A stretch of 64,000 nucleotides of DNA from Bacillota bacterium (GTDB taxonomy: Bacteria; Bacillota; Clostridia; Christensenellales; Aristaeellaceae): the NCBI GenBank assembly GCA_023392515.1, contig JAEVYX010000017.1, positions 1 to 64,000 of the forward strand. Reading direction: 5' to 3'. The notes under the pieces are model-generated. The model saw nothing but the letters and a program-made list of their open reading frames with translations. It did no database searches and was not told the DNA's origin. Below are positions 18,685-27,635 of this stretch, piece after piece. Positions within the stretch are counted from its first letter, which is position 1; each line of letters starts with the position of its first letter. Made by a program: the position numbers and the translations under genes.

Positions 18685-21600
18685 ATGAAACATGATGTTC
18701 GCAATTTCAATCCCATGCCATATGCCCGGCTGCGCAGCTATAACGACAGTACGGGTAAGGACATGACTGCCACAAGTATCAGGAAGGATGCCGATGGCGC
18801 CATGCTTTGTGCCCCGCTTGGGCAAAAACGTTGGCAAATCGGCTTTGAATGGGATCAGCCGCGCGATTTGCTGGGCGTCTCAGCAACGTTTGCCGAAGGA
18901 TCGGTCTTGCCTGAGGACTGGCATGTGGAATACTGGCATTATTCCTGGCCAAACGAACAGAAGGATCGCCGGGCAGGCGCGCACAAGGGGTGGCTTTTGA
19001 CGGACGATGCCTTCCATGGCCGGTGGTTGGCCGCTTATGGCGAGCAGACGTTGGATGAGAAGGGCTGCAGCGTAGTGTTTGACCATATCGATGTAAACGA
19101 GGTGCTTTGCCTTGGCGGAGACTATCCCCAAAACTTGTTTCTGAGTGACGAGTATAATGCCATGTTCCGCCGCGCGCTCAAGTTCCGCATCGTGTTTGAA
19201 GGGGAAAGCGCACCCAGGATCAGCGGCATCCGCCTCACGGGGGACGCAGAAATTGCGCAGGATACCTGCCTGGTCTATACAAACGCTACCGGCAGGGGTG
19301 AAGGCAGATGCGTGGCGGTGGAAGGTATCTGGAACGGCACACTTTTTTCTGGGCAGGGCAAGGTTGAAGACTTTGCCAAATTGGCTTACACCCGTACGGT
19401 AGGAGCAAAGACCCAAGCCGATGAAACCATGTTGGAATTGCGTGTGGATGGCACCGGCTTTGCCGTGCGTGCGGAGGATATCCGGCAAGGCGTGTATATG
19501 GAAGATTATGATTTGCTGCTGGTGCCTGAGGGCATGGACGGCGATGCAAGGCAGATTGCCCTCAGGCTCACGGAGGGCAAGTGTTCCATCTTTGACCGGG
19601 TGCCGGAACATAAAGAGCAGACCATTGCAAACGCCATGGCGGAAGTGCCTGAAATGGAAAAGAACATGCAGCCCAAATACGGCCGCTATGTAATCATGGG
19701 CTGGGAAGGCGTGCGTCAAAAGTTCGCATTGCGTTTCAATGGCGATATTTTTGCCAATAAAATCGAACAGAAGGTATCGCAGCGGGATACGGCCAAGACA
19801 CGCTGGGCCGCCAATGAACTGCATTTCCGCATCGCTACAGGGGATCCGCCCGATCGTCATCAGCACCATAGCGACACGGAGCAATCTATGCCTGATGCAC
19901 GCGTACCTATTTATGTGACCCGGTGGCTGGATCGCGAAATCGAGTATACGCAAACCTCCTTTGCAACCCTTATGGCAACGCAGGATATTCCTGTCCGCGG
20001 CGATGAAGATATCATGGCAATGAGCCGCTTCAAAATGCGCAACGCTTCCTCGGAGGCACGCGTGGCCAAGCTGTTTGTGGAACTGTATCCCGGTGAACAG
20101 CTTTGCCTGGATGGGACTTCCCTGCTGGCCGCCGGGCGCGTACGCCCGGGTGATACTTCCACCTATGGCTGGACGGTTCAACCTTATCCGGACCGCTATC
20201 TTCGCGCTCAAGTGAACTGTCATGACCGCGGTACGATGCGCAGTGTGCCCTTTACGGCGGCGGGCGGCACATCGCTTTCCATGCAGCCGCAGTTTGGCTT
20301 TGAAGGGTACGATTATAATCCGGTGCGCATGCAGCCCGCTTCCAGTATCGCCTCGGCCATGCTGTATGAGGTGGAACTCGGACCATATGAAACCCATACG
20401 CTGGATATGTTCATTCCTTACCCCTCCCTTTCGGATCGGGAGGCTATCAACGATGTTGCACGGCGCTCCTTTGAAGAGGAGTATGAACGCGTAACCCGGT
20501 TCTGGCTGGCGCTGGCGGGGCGGGGCGCACAGATTGACCTGCCGGGCGAACCGAAGCTGAATGATTTTGCAAAGGCGGTGCCATGGCATGTAATCCTTAC
20601 CGCGATGCGGGATCTACGAACTGGGTTCTATATGGTGCCAGCGGGAACATACGGCTATGGATCCTGCGGAAATGAGGCATCGCTGCAGATTCGCATGCTG
20701 GATTATCTGGGTTACCATGACTATGCTGAAAAATATCTGCATACCTTTATTGCCAGTCAGGGGCAAGGCTGCATGGACGGCAACTTCCGCTCCCAGGATG
20801 GGGCTCTTGTTGCCAACAATTACGGTGGCTATTCGGACCACACGACTTCGCTGTTTGCCTACAACCTTGACCACGGCTACATTCTCAGTTGTCTTGCGGA
20901 TCATTATCGCCTTACCGGGAACCGGGAATGGCTCATGAATACTGCGCCCGTACTGGTCAAGGCATGCAGGTATATTTTTGAGGAGCGCAAGGCGACCATG
21001 CTGTTGGACGATCAGGGTGAGAAGGTGAGCTATTATGGGCTGATGCCCCACGGGCATCTGGAAGATAATCCCGAATGGCGCTGCTGGTTCGCGGTCAATG
21101 CTCACGCCTGCGGCGGTATCCTGCAAGCGGCGCAGGTGCTGTCAGAGATCGGCCATCCCGAGGCGGTGCACATTATGGCGCAGGCGCAGGCCTATCGAAA
21201 TGATATCCGAGAATGTGTCACGAGGGCTATGGCCAAATCCCCGGCGGTGCCAACAGGGAACGGAGGCTATATGCCTCATGTACCCACACAGGCGGAAATC
21301 CGCGGGCGTGACTGGGGCTGGTTTCGCGAGGTGGCATACGGTCCCCTGCACTTGGTGACCGGTCAGGTGCTGGATCCTTATGAAAATATGACTACCTGGA
21401 TTCTGCGCGATCAGGAGGATAACCTGTTTCTCTCCCGTGATTATGGGCGGGCCGTGGATCGGGATAAGTATTGGTTCAGCCGAGGCGGCATGACCATACA
21501 ATCGAACCTTCTGTTTAACGATCTTATCTATTTGCGAAGGGGAGAAAGTGCACGGGCCATCCGCGGGTTGTTCAATAACTTTGCGCAAAACCTGTACCGG

Positions 21601-22050
21601 GATGTAAACTGCTTCAGCGAACATCCGATCACGGACTTTGGCAAAGGATTCGGACCGTTTTTTAAAACTCCGGATGAGGCGCAGTTTATCAACAACCTTC
21701 GCAACCACCTGATACGCGAGGAGGGGGATGCGCTGTATCTGCTTCAGGGTGCCGCACAAGGATGGTTTGCTGCCGGGCAAACGCTGCGTTTTGAGCGTAT
21801 GGCGACATACTTTGGTGTCGTGAGTCTGCACCTGGGCGTTGCGGAGGATGGCAAAGTTATTGATGTACGGGTGGAAGCAGAGTGGCGCACCGTACCGGGG
21901 GAACTGGTGCTGTACCTGCGCACAATTAACGGGGAATCTCCCAAAGCTGTGCTGCTTAACGGTGCAGAGCTTGGGCTAGAGGCGTATACTGATCAGAAAC
22001 TAACACTGGCATCCCCCGCACAAGCATTGCATCTGAAAGTTAATTACTGA
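18685..22050 (+). CDS. Large putative six-hairpin glycosidase (family not recognised)
   Basis: 1121 residues, ATG after AAGGGAGG. No signal peptide. The N-terminal about 600 residues look like beta-rich accessory domains. The part from about residue 620 to 1040 has the look of an (alpha/alpha)6 toroid: helical repeats with aromatic and acidic pockets such as GTYGYGSCGNEAS, GCMDGNFRSQDGA, NNYGGYSDHTTSLF, ARGWFREVAYGPLHL-like (GRDWGWFREVAYGP) and YWFSRGGMTIQSN. A small beta domain ends the protein. I cannot name its CAZy family. GH63, GH78, GH94 and GH106 have related folds. Location between AraC/GH172 and GH27 suggests it cleaves the same glycan in the cytoplasm. Confidence 0.65.
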   Translation: MKHDVRNFNPMPYARLRSYNDSTGKDMTATSIRKDADGAMLCAPLGQKRWQIGFEWDQPRDLLGVSATFAEGSVLPEDWHVEYWHYSWPNEQKDRRAGAHKGWLLTDDAFHGRWLAAYGEQTLDEKGCSVVFDHIDVNEVLCLGGDYPQNLFLSDEYNAMFRRALKFRIVFEGESAPRISGIRLTGDAEIAQDTCLVYTNATGRGEGRCVAVEGIWNGTLFSGQGKVEDFAKLAYTRTVGAKTQADETMLELRVDGTGFAVRAEDIRQGVYMEDYDLLLVPEGMDGDARQIALRLTEGKCSIFDRVPEHKEQTIANAMAEVPEMEKNMQPKYGRYVIMGWEGVRQKFALRFNGDIFANKIEQKVSQRDTAKTRWAANELHFRIATGDPPDRHQHHSDTEQSMPDARVPIYVTRWLDREIEYTQTSFATLMATQDIPVRGDEDIMAMSRFKMRNASSEARVAKLFVELYPGEQLCLDGTSLLAAGRVRPGDTSTYGWTVQPYPDRYLRAQVNCHDRGTMRSVPFTAAGGTSLSMQPQFGFEGYDYNPVRMQPASSIASAMLYEVELGPYETHTLDMFIPYPSLSDREAINDVARRSFEEEYERVTRFWLALAGRGAQIDLPGEPKLNDFAKAVPWHVILTAMRDLRTGFYMVPAGTYGYGSCGNEASLQIRMLDYLGYHDYAEKYLHTFIASQGQGCMDGNFRSQDGALVANNYGGYSDHTTSLFAYNLDHGYILSCLADHYRLTGNREWLMNTAPVLVKACRYIFEERKATMLLDDQGEKVSYYGLMPHGHLEDNPEWRCWFAVNAHACGGILQAAQVLSEIGHPEAVHIMAQAQAYRNDIRECVTRAMAKSPAVPTGNGGYMPHVPTQAEIRGRDWGWFREVAYGPLHLVTGQVLDPYENMTTWILRDQEDNLFLSRDYGRAVDRDKYWFSRGGMTIQSNLLFNDLIYLRRGESARAIRGLFNNFAQNLYRDVNCFSEHPITDFGKGFGPFFKTPDEAQFINNLRNHLIREEGDALYLLQGAAQGWFAAGQTLRFERMATYFGVVSLHLGVAEDGKVIDVRVEAEWRTVPGELVLYLRTINGESPKAVLLNGAELGLEAYTDQKLTLASPAQALHLKVNY

Positions 22051-22068
22051 TACACTTCATAAATGCAA

Positions 22069-22106
22069 GGATGGGCCAAGCGCGAATGCGCAAGGCCCAC
22101 CCTTTT
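22069..22106. terminator. Terminator between convergent genes
   Basis: GGATGGGCC (22069-22077) pairs with GGCCCACCC (22094-22102) with one mismatch. An inner GCGC/GCGC stem extends it, and CTTTT follows. It ends the large glycosidase transcript. Confidence 0.7.
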
Positions 22107-22178
22107 GCGGTTATTGAAAGCAATCAGCGGTAAATAGAGCATATCCGGCGTGTTGCACGGAATGAGCGGATGGGTAAA

Positions 22179-23324
22179 TCAATCCATTACAAAGCTGGTT
22201 TTGAATACACGGCAGCCATGCGCCGGAATCTCAAGCGGGTAATGCTCGCTGAAAATGCCGGCCTCCTGCTGTGATAGCAAATCGAATAAGCGCAGCTTGA
22301 TCCCGGCGGGATAAGGGAGACCCAGGTCGGCAAAGATGCAGTCAATCTCGGCTTCCTCCTCGCCTAGGTTGGCATATACCAGAACCTGCGTATTATCGCT
22401 GAGGTGCCTGATAAAGCTGAAGCAATGCTCCTCTTGACAAACGATGTACGGCGCACGGCATTCTATATCCTGATTGATTGCCAGCAGTGCCTTGTTCTGC
22501 ACAAGGCTGCGGCTGTCTGCATCCATTGAGCGGATGTCTGCGCCCAGAATCAGCGCAGAACCCATGCATGCCCATAGCACAAACTGGGTTGTGTAGTCCT
22601 GTGCGGTACAGGCGGTTTCGGCCTTGTTATTGGGGTCCTCAAGTCCAACATGGCCTTTCCCAAACATGCCTACGGTGAGCATGTCCATATCGTTAAAGCA
22701 CGGTGCGGCACTTGCGTAATAGCTGTTCAGCTGGCTGTAAGCAATAGAAGCCGCGGAGGAGAAGTTATCCAAAATATCATAGGTGGAGCGGTAGCTGTTC
22801 GCGCCGACGGAGCGCATCCATTTTTCTGGGGATTCCAGACCCCAGTTACAAGCGGCAAAAAAAATGTCCCGTCCGCTGGCCCGAAGCGCCATGGCCATGG
22901 TCTGGTAGCGCTGGCGGCAATTGGCACTTTTGGGAAAATTACAAAAATCATATTTCAGGTAATCAATTTGCCATGATGCAAACTGCTTTGCGTCACTGAA
23001 CTCATGGTCGAACGAACCGGGAAAGCGCCCGCAGGTGCGAGTGCCCGCACAGGAGTAAATACCCAGTTTGAACCCCTTGCTGTGCACATAGTCTGCCAGG
23101 GGACGGATGCCCATAGGGAACTTTTCCGGGTCTGGCACCAATTGGCCGCTGGCATCCCGCTGAGGCAGCATCCAGCCATCATCCATGATGATGTACTCAT
23201 AGCCTGCGTCCCGGTAGCCCAAGGCTGCCATGGCATCGACTGTTTCCCGGATAATGGTGTCACTCAAATTCGGGCCGAAGGTGTTCCAGCTATTCCAGCC
23301 CATGGGTGGTGTTTTGGCGTACAT
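22179..23324 (-). CDS. Glycoside hydrolase family 27 enzyme (alpha-galactosidase / beta-L-arabinopyranosidase type)
   Basis: 381 residues, ATG after AAGGAGGTACCCC. It opens with the family signature TPPMGWNSWNTFG and IIMDDGWM. The nucleophile is Asp126 (DYLKYDFCN) and the acid/base Asp183 (RSTYDI). No signal peptide, hence cytoplasmic. Family 27 enzymes remove alpha-galactose, alpha-N-acetylgalactosamine or beta-L-arabinopyranose. CNWGLESPEKW is in the substrate-selecting loop. Downstream gene of a three-gene unit with the PHP protein. Confidence 0.92.
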   Translation of the reverse strand: MYAKTPPMGWNSWNTFGPNLSDTIIRETVDAMAALGYRDAGYEYIIMDDGWMLPQRDASGQLVPDPEKFPMGIRPLADYVHSKGFKLGIYSCAGTRTCGRFPGSFDHEFSDAKQFASWQIDYLKYDFCNFPKSANCRQRYQTMAMALRASGRDIFFAACNWGLESPEKWMRSVGANSYRSTYDILDNFSSAASIAYSQLNSYYASAAPCFNDMDMLTVGMFGKGHVGLEDPNNKAETACTAQDYTTQFVLWACMGSALILGADIRSMDADSRSLVQNKALLAINQDIECRAPYIVCQEEHCFSFIRHLSDNTQVLVYANLGEEEAEIDCIFADLGLPYPAGIKLRLFDLLSQQEAGIFSEHYPLEIPAHGCRVFKTSFVMD

Positions 23325-23335
23325 GGGGTACCTCC

Positions 23336-24235
23336 TTATTTTTCATCTGTAATGTCCGCAAGGCGGATGGGATTGGTCCAGGCGCTGTTGCCTATTTTGT
23401 CAATAAGCTGGCAGCGCACAAATGTCTCACCCTGTTGGGCTGTCAGGTCATAGACGCTGTGGGTCAGGCCATCGCCTTGACGACAACGGCCTGCTACCCA
23501 TGAAAGATTGCTGTAGAAGATAATGGTATCGACAGGCGAGCATTCGATAGAAATACGTTCGCTCGTTGCGCTTAAACGGTAGATGCGCGGTCCTTGGCTG
23601 GCATAAAACCGCCGCTCCTCCAACGCCTGAAGAAGAGACTCCTGCGTAAGCTCCCGCATCTGTACCATCACGTAGCTTTTGCATTGCTCGCCATCGTAAT
23701 AATGGGCGTCATCTACGGCGACAAGCGGCAGCGCATGTCCGTGCGCGGCTGCAATATCCACAATGGAGGAGGAATCTGCTCGCAGGCAGTTGCGCGGTGC
23801 AGTGGACATGGAGTTGTAGATCTCTATGGCCGAAACATTGTGAAGGCCCGATATCGTACCTGTGGAAAGCAATGACCACGCCGGGTGAGCGATAATGGCA
23901 CGGCCTCCTGCGGTACGGATGCCGTCAATGGCATACTGGGGGCCAAAACGTGGTTCAAGTTTGGACTCCAACCCCTGCGGCAAACAGATGCCCACGATAT
24001 GCAGCTCTTCGCTGGGCAGTTCATATGCAAGCTCAATGCCGGAGAGAATAAGCATATTCTCCCTGCGGTGTGTAGGCATGGCAACGGTGTCATGATCCGT
24101 GATAGCGACAAAATCATATCCATGCCTGCGATACAAGGCAATTGCCTCCTCTGGCGAAAGGCGGCCGTCACTTACGGTGGTGTGCATATGCAGGTTGCCC
24201 TTCCGGAAGGGAATATCCTGGTCGAAGTATTCCAA
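23336..24235 (-). CDS. PHP-domain metal-dependent phosphoesterase
   Basis: 299 residues from a TTG at 24235, chosen because AGGAGG lies just upstream inside the end of the preceding gene. The longer frame to 24274 lacks a ribosome site. PHP metal motifs are visible: HMHTTVSDG (motif 1), AITDHDTV (motif 2), ILSGIELAYELPSEELHIVGI (motif 3) and AIIAHPAWS (motif 4). Known relatives hydrolyse small phosphate esters such as nucleoside 3',5'-bisphosphates or histidinol phosphate. In glycan loci the substrate is unknown. An about 85-residue C-terminal beta part follows the catalytic domain. Confidence 0.82.
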   Translation of the reverse strand: MEYFDQDIPFRKGNLHMHTTVSDGRLSPEEAIALYRRHGYDFVAITDHDTVAMPTHRRENMLILSGIELAYELPSEELHIVGICLPQGLESKLEPRFGPQYAIDGIRTAGGRAIIAHPAWSLLSTGTISGLHNVSAIEIYNSMSTAPRNCLRADSSSIVDIAAAHGHALPLVAVDDAHYYDGEQCKSYVMVQMRELTQESLLQALEERRFYASQGPRIYRLSATSERISIECSPVDTIIFYSNLSWVAGRCRQGDGLTHSVYDLTAQQGETFVRCQLIDKIGNSAWTNPIRLADITDEK

Positions 24236-24237
24236 GC

Positions 24238-24480
24238 CTATCGCTCCTCCTGCCGTTTGGGAAACAGTGCGCAACCCAAGGCGCGGTATTCCTCAATCTT
24301 CATACGGATCACATGCTTCTCCACGCCCAGCAGAGCGGCCAGACAGGAAATGCAGTAAAACTGCGATATGCCACGCCCCAGCAGCCGCCTGGATATAGCT
24401 GTTTCGTCCCGGCTAAGGGGCGTGCGGCATGCTTTGCAAAGGATACGGGGCAGTTCGCCGCCGCACGTGGGACGCTTCAT
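24238..24480 (-). CDS. Small zinc-ribbon protein, function unknown
   Basis: 80 residues, ATG after GGAGGTAGATC, stop two bases before the PHP start. Two pairs of cysteines (CKAC near residue 16 and CISC near residue 43) suggest one bound zinc. The text FYCISCLAALLGV followed by a helix and a last Cys-Xaa-Leu-Phe (CALF) resembles a small conserved clostridial zinc protein family I have no name for. Compact gene spacing and a good ribosome site argue that it is real. First gene of the unit with PHP and GH27. Confidence 0.7.
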   Translation of the reverse strand: MKRPTCGGELPRILCKACRTPLSRDETAISRRLLGRGISQFYCISCLAALLGVEKHVIRMKIEEYRALGCALFPKRQEER

Positions 24481-24511
24481 GATCTACCTCCAAGGGCAGC
24501 ACTTCCATTTG

Positions 24512-24539
24512 ATTATACCTTTGATGTATCCTGGCACAA
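24512..24539 (-). promoter_or_regulatory. Promoter of the zinc-ribbon/PHP/GH27 operon
   Basis: On the minus strand TTGTGC (24539-24534), 16-base spacer, TATAAT (24517-24512). The start codon of the first gene lies about 30 bases further down. Confidence 0.5.
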
Positions 24540-24742
24540 TCCGCAGTTTCCTACATCGTATCGGGCGTTTTTGACCGGTATGCCCCTGACGGGTAATTGA
24601 CGATTCATAAGGCGTTAACATCGGAAAGAGGGGATTGAAAAGCACATCTTGCTTTTTTTACACTGAGCATAGACAGATTAGCCGCTGCACGGGTGAATGG
24701 CGCGCAGGTTATGCTGATGTGAAGGGATGGCGTAAGCAAATA

Positions 24743-25636
24743 ATGAAGGAATTACATGGCGCAATAGGGGTTACGGTGACTCCGTTTATGCGGGATTGGC
24801 AGATTGACCTGGATACTGTTGCAGCGCAGGCCGAACAACTTGCGGCAAGCGATATCACAGGGATATTCCCCTGTGCCTCCACGGGGGAGTTTCCTAATTT
24901 GAGCATGGAGCAGCAGCGCTCCGTATACGCAGCGACACAGAAAGCGGTAAATGGCCGGAAGACGCTCATTGCCGGCGCTTGCGCGCCGAATCTTAGGCAG
25001 GCTGCCGCCTGCGTTCAAATGGCACAGGATTTATGCTACGATGCCTGCGTTGCATGTCCGCCTTACTATTACCCGCTATCTCAGGAAGAGATATACCTTT
25101 TTTACCGCGCCCTGGCAAAAGAATCGGCACTGCCGATCATCCTATATCATGTTCCGTTTTTTACCAGCAGTATCAATATTGAAACGGTGGAACGGCTGAT
25201 GGAGATTCCTAATATTGCGGGTATCAAGGATTCTTCCGCCAACATGAAACGCATAGCACATCTGTGTCAGCTACATACCAAACGGGATGATTTCTTGCTG
25301 TATTCCGGTACGGATGATTGCCTGCTGCCTGCGCTTGTAGCCGGGGTAGATGGCAGTATGACCGCCCTTGGTGCGAGTATGCCCACACTTGTATCCAGAG
25401 TCTATAACGAATTTGCACGGGGAGACATCGAGAAGGCCGCTTGCTACCAAAGGAGGATGATGCCGCTTCTCAAGGCGGCGGATGCACTGCCATTCCCACT
25501 GGGCTACAAACTTGTGGCGCAGGCCAGCCTTGGCTTGCCAATGACGCAGGCCTATCATCAGATGATGGTTGAAAGTGATGTACAGGCTGCTGGCATGCAA
25601 ATTGAAGCGCTTGTCAGACAGGCACTTGATTGGTAA
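24743..25636 (+). CDS. Dihydrodipicolinate synthase family aldolase (2-keto-3-deoxy sugar acid aldolase type)
   Basis: 297 residues from the ATG at 24743, giving the family-like start MKELHGAIGVTVTPF. A TTG at 24635 in the same frame is possible but would add an atypical extension. The Schiff-base lysine is Lys162 (NIAGIKDSS). The catalytic tyrosine is Tyr135 (IILYHVP). The ASTGEF motif replaces the usual TTGE pocket. Such proteins cleave or form 2-keto-3-deoxy acids. With the enolase-type dehydratase at 11199 it would complete a non-phosphorylating sugar-acid route. It is divergent from the GH27 unit. Confidence 0.85.
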   Translation: MKELHGAIGVTVTPFMRDWQIDLDTVAAQAEQLAASDITGIFPCASTGEFPNLSMEQQRSVYAATQKAVNGRKTLIAGACAPNLRQAAACVQMAQDLCYDACVACPPYYYPLSQEEIYLFYRALAKESALPIILYHVPFFTSSINIETVERLMEIPNIAGIKDSSANMKRIAHLCQLHTKRDDFLLYSGTDDCLLPALVAGVDGSMTALGASMPTLVSRVYNEFARGDIEKAACYQRRMMPLLKAADALPFPLGYKLVAQASLGLPMTQAYHQMMVESDVQAAGMQIEALVRQALDW

Positions 25637-25650
25637 GGGATCGGTTTAAA

Positions 25651-25676
25651 ATAGACGCAGCCTGAGCTGCGTCTAT
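25651..25676. terminator. Terminator between convergent genes
   Basis: ATAGACGCAG (25651-25660) and CTGCGTCTAT (25667-25676) form a perfect 10-bp stem with a 6-base loop. On the minus strand TTTTAAA follows, so it mainly serves the minus-strand SH3 gene. Confidence 0.6.
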
Positions 25677-25739
25677 ATCGGAAATGAAACTTAAATTCAT
25701 GCAGAGCTTTCTGCAAATAGATGGAAGCTTGCGGCATAT

Positions 25740-27290
25740 TTAGTGGCCGGATAGCAGCGATTCCATATTGCTGTTTGTAAAGCTATACCATACAGCATCC
25801 TGCTTTTTGTCTTGCTTATCCACGGCTGCATTGTACACATTTGCTGTAACGGGCGAGCGGTTGACAAAAAAGGAAACGCTGAAATTGTTATTGGCATCGT
25901 AATTCGATTGACTGTAAGTCTGCGCTTCAATCGAGCATCCATTCTTGGTGAATTTCAATGTGCCGAATCCGCCGTCAGCCGCACCGCTGGAATAGGAAAA
26001 TGTTCCATCCCACTTTAATGCCACAAAGGCCCGGTAAGCAAGACCATAGCCGTAAACTGTTCCATCTTGATAGTGCAGAATTTCCACCCCATCATCTTGA
26101 CCGTTAGCGGTCGCCCATAGGATCACTTCCGGTTTATCGTCGTGATCAAGATCGGCGAGGGCAAACTGCGAAATTTCCATGGGGACGTTAGTAAACGAAC
26201 TGATTAGCTGGTTCAGATATAAGGTTTTTTGATCGTCTGTACTAAAAAAAGTGGCCTTGTTTTGCATCACCGCCTTATACGCACTGAAGGCTGCCTGGTT
26301 TGGCACTGCAGTGCCGGGAGCAGGAGAAACTGAGCTGCCAACTGATAAAAATTCAGCCATGATATAGCCCTGTTGATCGCCTGCTTTTACGTAATACCAT
26401 TGGCTGGCAGTCTGACCGAGAACAATAGCCGAATCCCCGTCATAAAGTTTGCTTTCAACTGCTGCGTTTTGGGATGGTTCTTTGCGCAGGTTAATCCAGC
26501 CGCGGGCTTTTTTGTTCTTCACCACAGCTTTTGGTTGTTTGGATTGAATACTGTCCGGCTTGGACCCGCGGTACAGATACTCGGATTTCATGTAGCCCGT
26601 TTGGCTGCCAATGGTGACCTTTACCCATTCCTTGCTGGGATCAGACTCACACACGACTTTCGTGCCGGTAAAGAAAAGCCCCATTGAGCTTGCTTCTGCA
26701 GATGCTCGTTCTCTCAGATGGACCCGGTCAGAGCTGCGCCCGTCTATCATTGCTGTCCCATAGGCGGTTCCTGAAGTTGAACCGCTGATCTGCAGATAGT
26801 CAGACATTATATACCCGTAAAGATCGTCTGTCTGGACATAGTACCATTTTGTGGCGGTCTGGCCAAGTACAGTGACCACATCTTTATTATATAGTTTTCC
26901 TGCAACTGCCGAGCGGAGGGAAGGCTCCTGACGCAGGTTAACCCAACTGCCTCTTTTTATGTTACTTACCACCGCCTCCGGCTGCTTGGGCTGGACGCTG
27001 CTTGGATTGGTGCTTCGATACAGAAACTCGGATTTTATGTAGCCTGTTTGACTGCCGATCATAACCTTGACCCATTCATCGCTGGGGTCAGATGTACACT
27101 CGACCTCTGTGCCTGTAAAGTAAAGGCCCAGCGATTTTGATGATATGCTGGGGCGCTCTCGCAGATGAACCCGATCTGCTTTCCCACAGTCAATGATAGC
27201 CGTACCATGGCCAGCAGCAATTGCCGGGTTTGCGTACATGCATGCCATTAATCCAAATAACAGAATAATTGATAGGATTCTCTTTTTCAT
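25740..27290 (-). CDS. Exported protein with four SH3b domains and a VCBS-like C-terminal domain
   Basis: 516 residues from the ATG at 27290 (MKKRILSII). The frame extends upstream without a signal peptide. Export signal ends around NPAIA|AG. LMAC at residues 14-17 is a poor lipobox. Residues 28-170 and 178-318 are a tandem duplication, each half made of two bacterial SH3 domains (motifs RVHLRER...GSQTGY and INLR.EPS...WYYV...GYIM). The C-terminal 190 residues include FALADLDHDDKPEVIL, a calcium-binding repeat of the FG-GAP/VCBS type. It probably binds cell-wall peptide or glycan and has no obvious enzymatic part. Confidence 0.8.
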   Translation of the reverse strand: MKKRILSIILLFGLMACMYANPAIAAGHGTAIIDCGKADRVHLRERPSISSKSLGLYFTGTEVECTSDPSDEWVKVMIGSQTGYIKSEFLYRSTNPSSVQPKQPEAVVSNIKRGSWVNLRQEPSLRSAVAGKLYNKDVVTVLGQTATKWYYVQTDDLYGYIMSDYLQISGSTSGTAYGTAMIDGRSSDRVHLRERASAEASSMGLFFTGTKVVCESDPSKEWVKVTIGSQTGYMKSEYLYRGSKPDSIQSKQPKAVVKNKKARGWINLRKEPSQNAAVESKLYDGDSAIVLGQTASQWYYVKAGDQQGYIMAEFLSVGSSVSPAPGTAVPNQAAFSAYKAVMQNKATFFSTDDQKTLYLNQLISSFTNVPMEISQFALADLDHDDKPEVILWATANGQDDGVEILHYQDGTVYGYGLAYRAFVALKWDGTFSYSSGAADGGFGTLKFTKNGCSIEAQTYSQSNYDANNNFSVSFFVNRSPVTANVYNAAVDKQDKKQDAVWYSFTNSNMESLLSGH

Positions 27291-27635
27291 AGTCTGCTCC
27301 TTTTCCCTGCATCCCAACCAACTTAGGCAGAAGTCATTGAAGCATGAATCAACATTAACCTCAAGTATCCCGCTAGAATATAGACGAAGGGTGCCGAAAT
27401 TTTCTTTCCAGCATTTCTCGCAAACGTAAAATAATGCCTTCGTTGATGAATGCTATGGTTGTACGGGATATCATCTTCGGCAGTGATTTTTGTCACCATA
27501 CCGGAGTATATCAAAAAAGCCCGGAAAAGATTGCTTTTCGAGCTTTTCAGTGGGATGTGGGATATTGATTGATATAAAGACACAGCCAGTGTATGGCAGA
27601 AACTAATCAGTCCTCATTAGGCTGCTTTGGCTGTC
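27291..27635. other. Intergenic region between the SH3 gene and the GH125 operon
   Basis: No gene is supported. It holds the terminator of the GH125 operon (27513-27545) and must carry the promoter of the SH3 gene. A TATATT box at about 27377-27382 on the minus strand lacks a clear -35 partner. Confidence 0.4.
27513..27545 (-). terminator. Terminator of the GH125/ABC operon
   Basis: Read on the minus strand: AAGCTCGAAAAG, short loop, CTTTTCCGGGCTT, then a run of T. One bulge and one G-U pair. It lies about 90 bases after the GH125 stop. Confidence 0.65.

Noticed and set aside
18880..20589. 569-codon reading frame on the minus strand
   Set aside because: Antisense shadow of the large glycosidase. 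The composition is rich in His, Cys and Arg and has no domain.
27323..27583. 86-codon reading frame on the minus strand
   Set aside because: It contains the GH125 operon terminator, and the product shows no motif.
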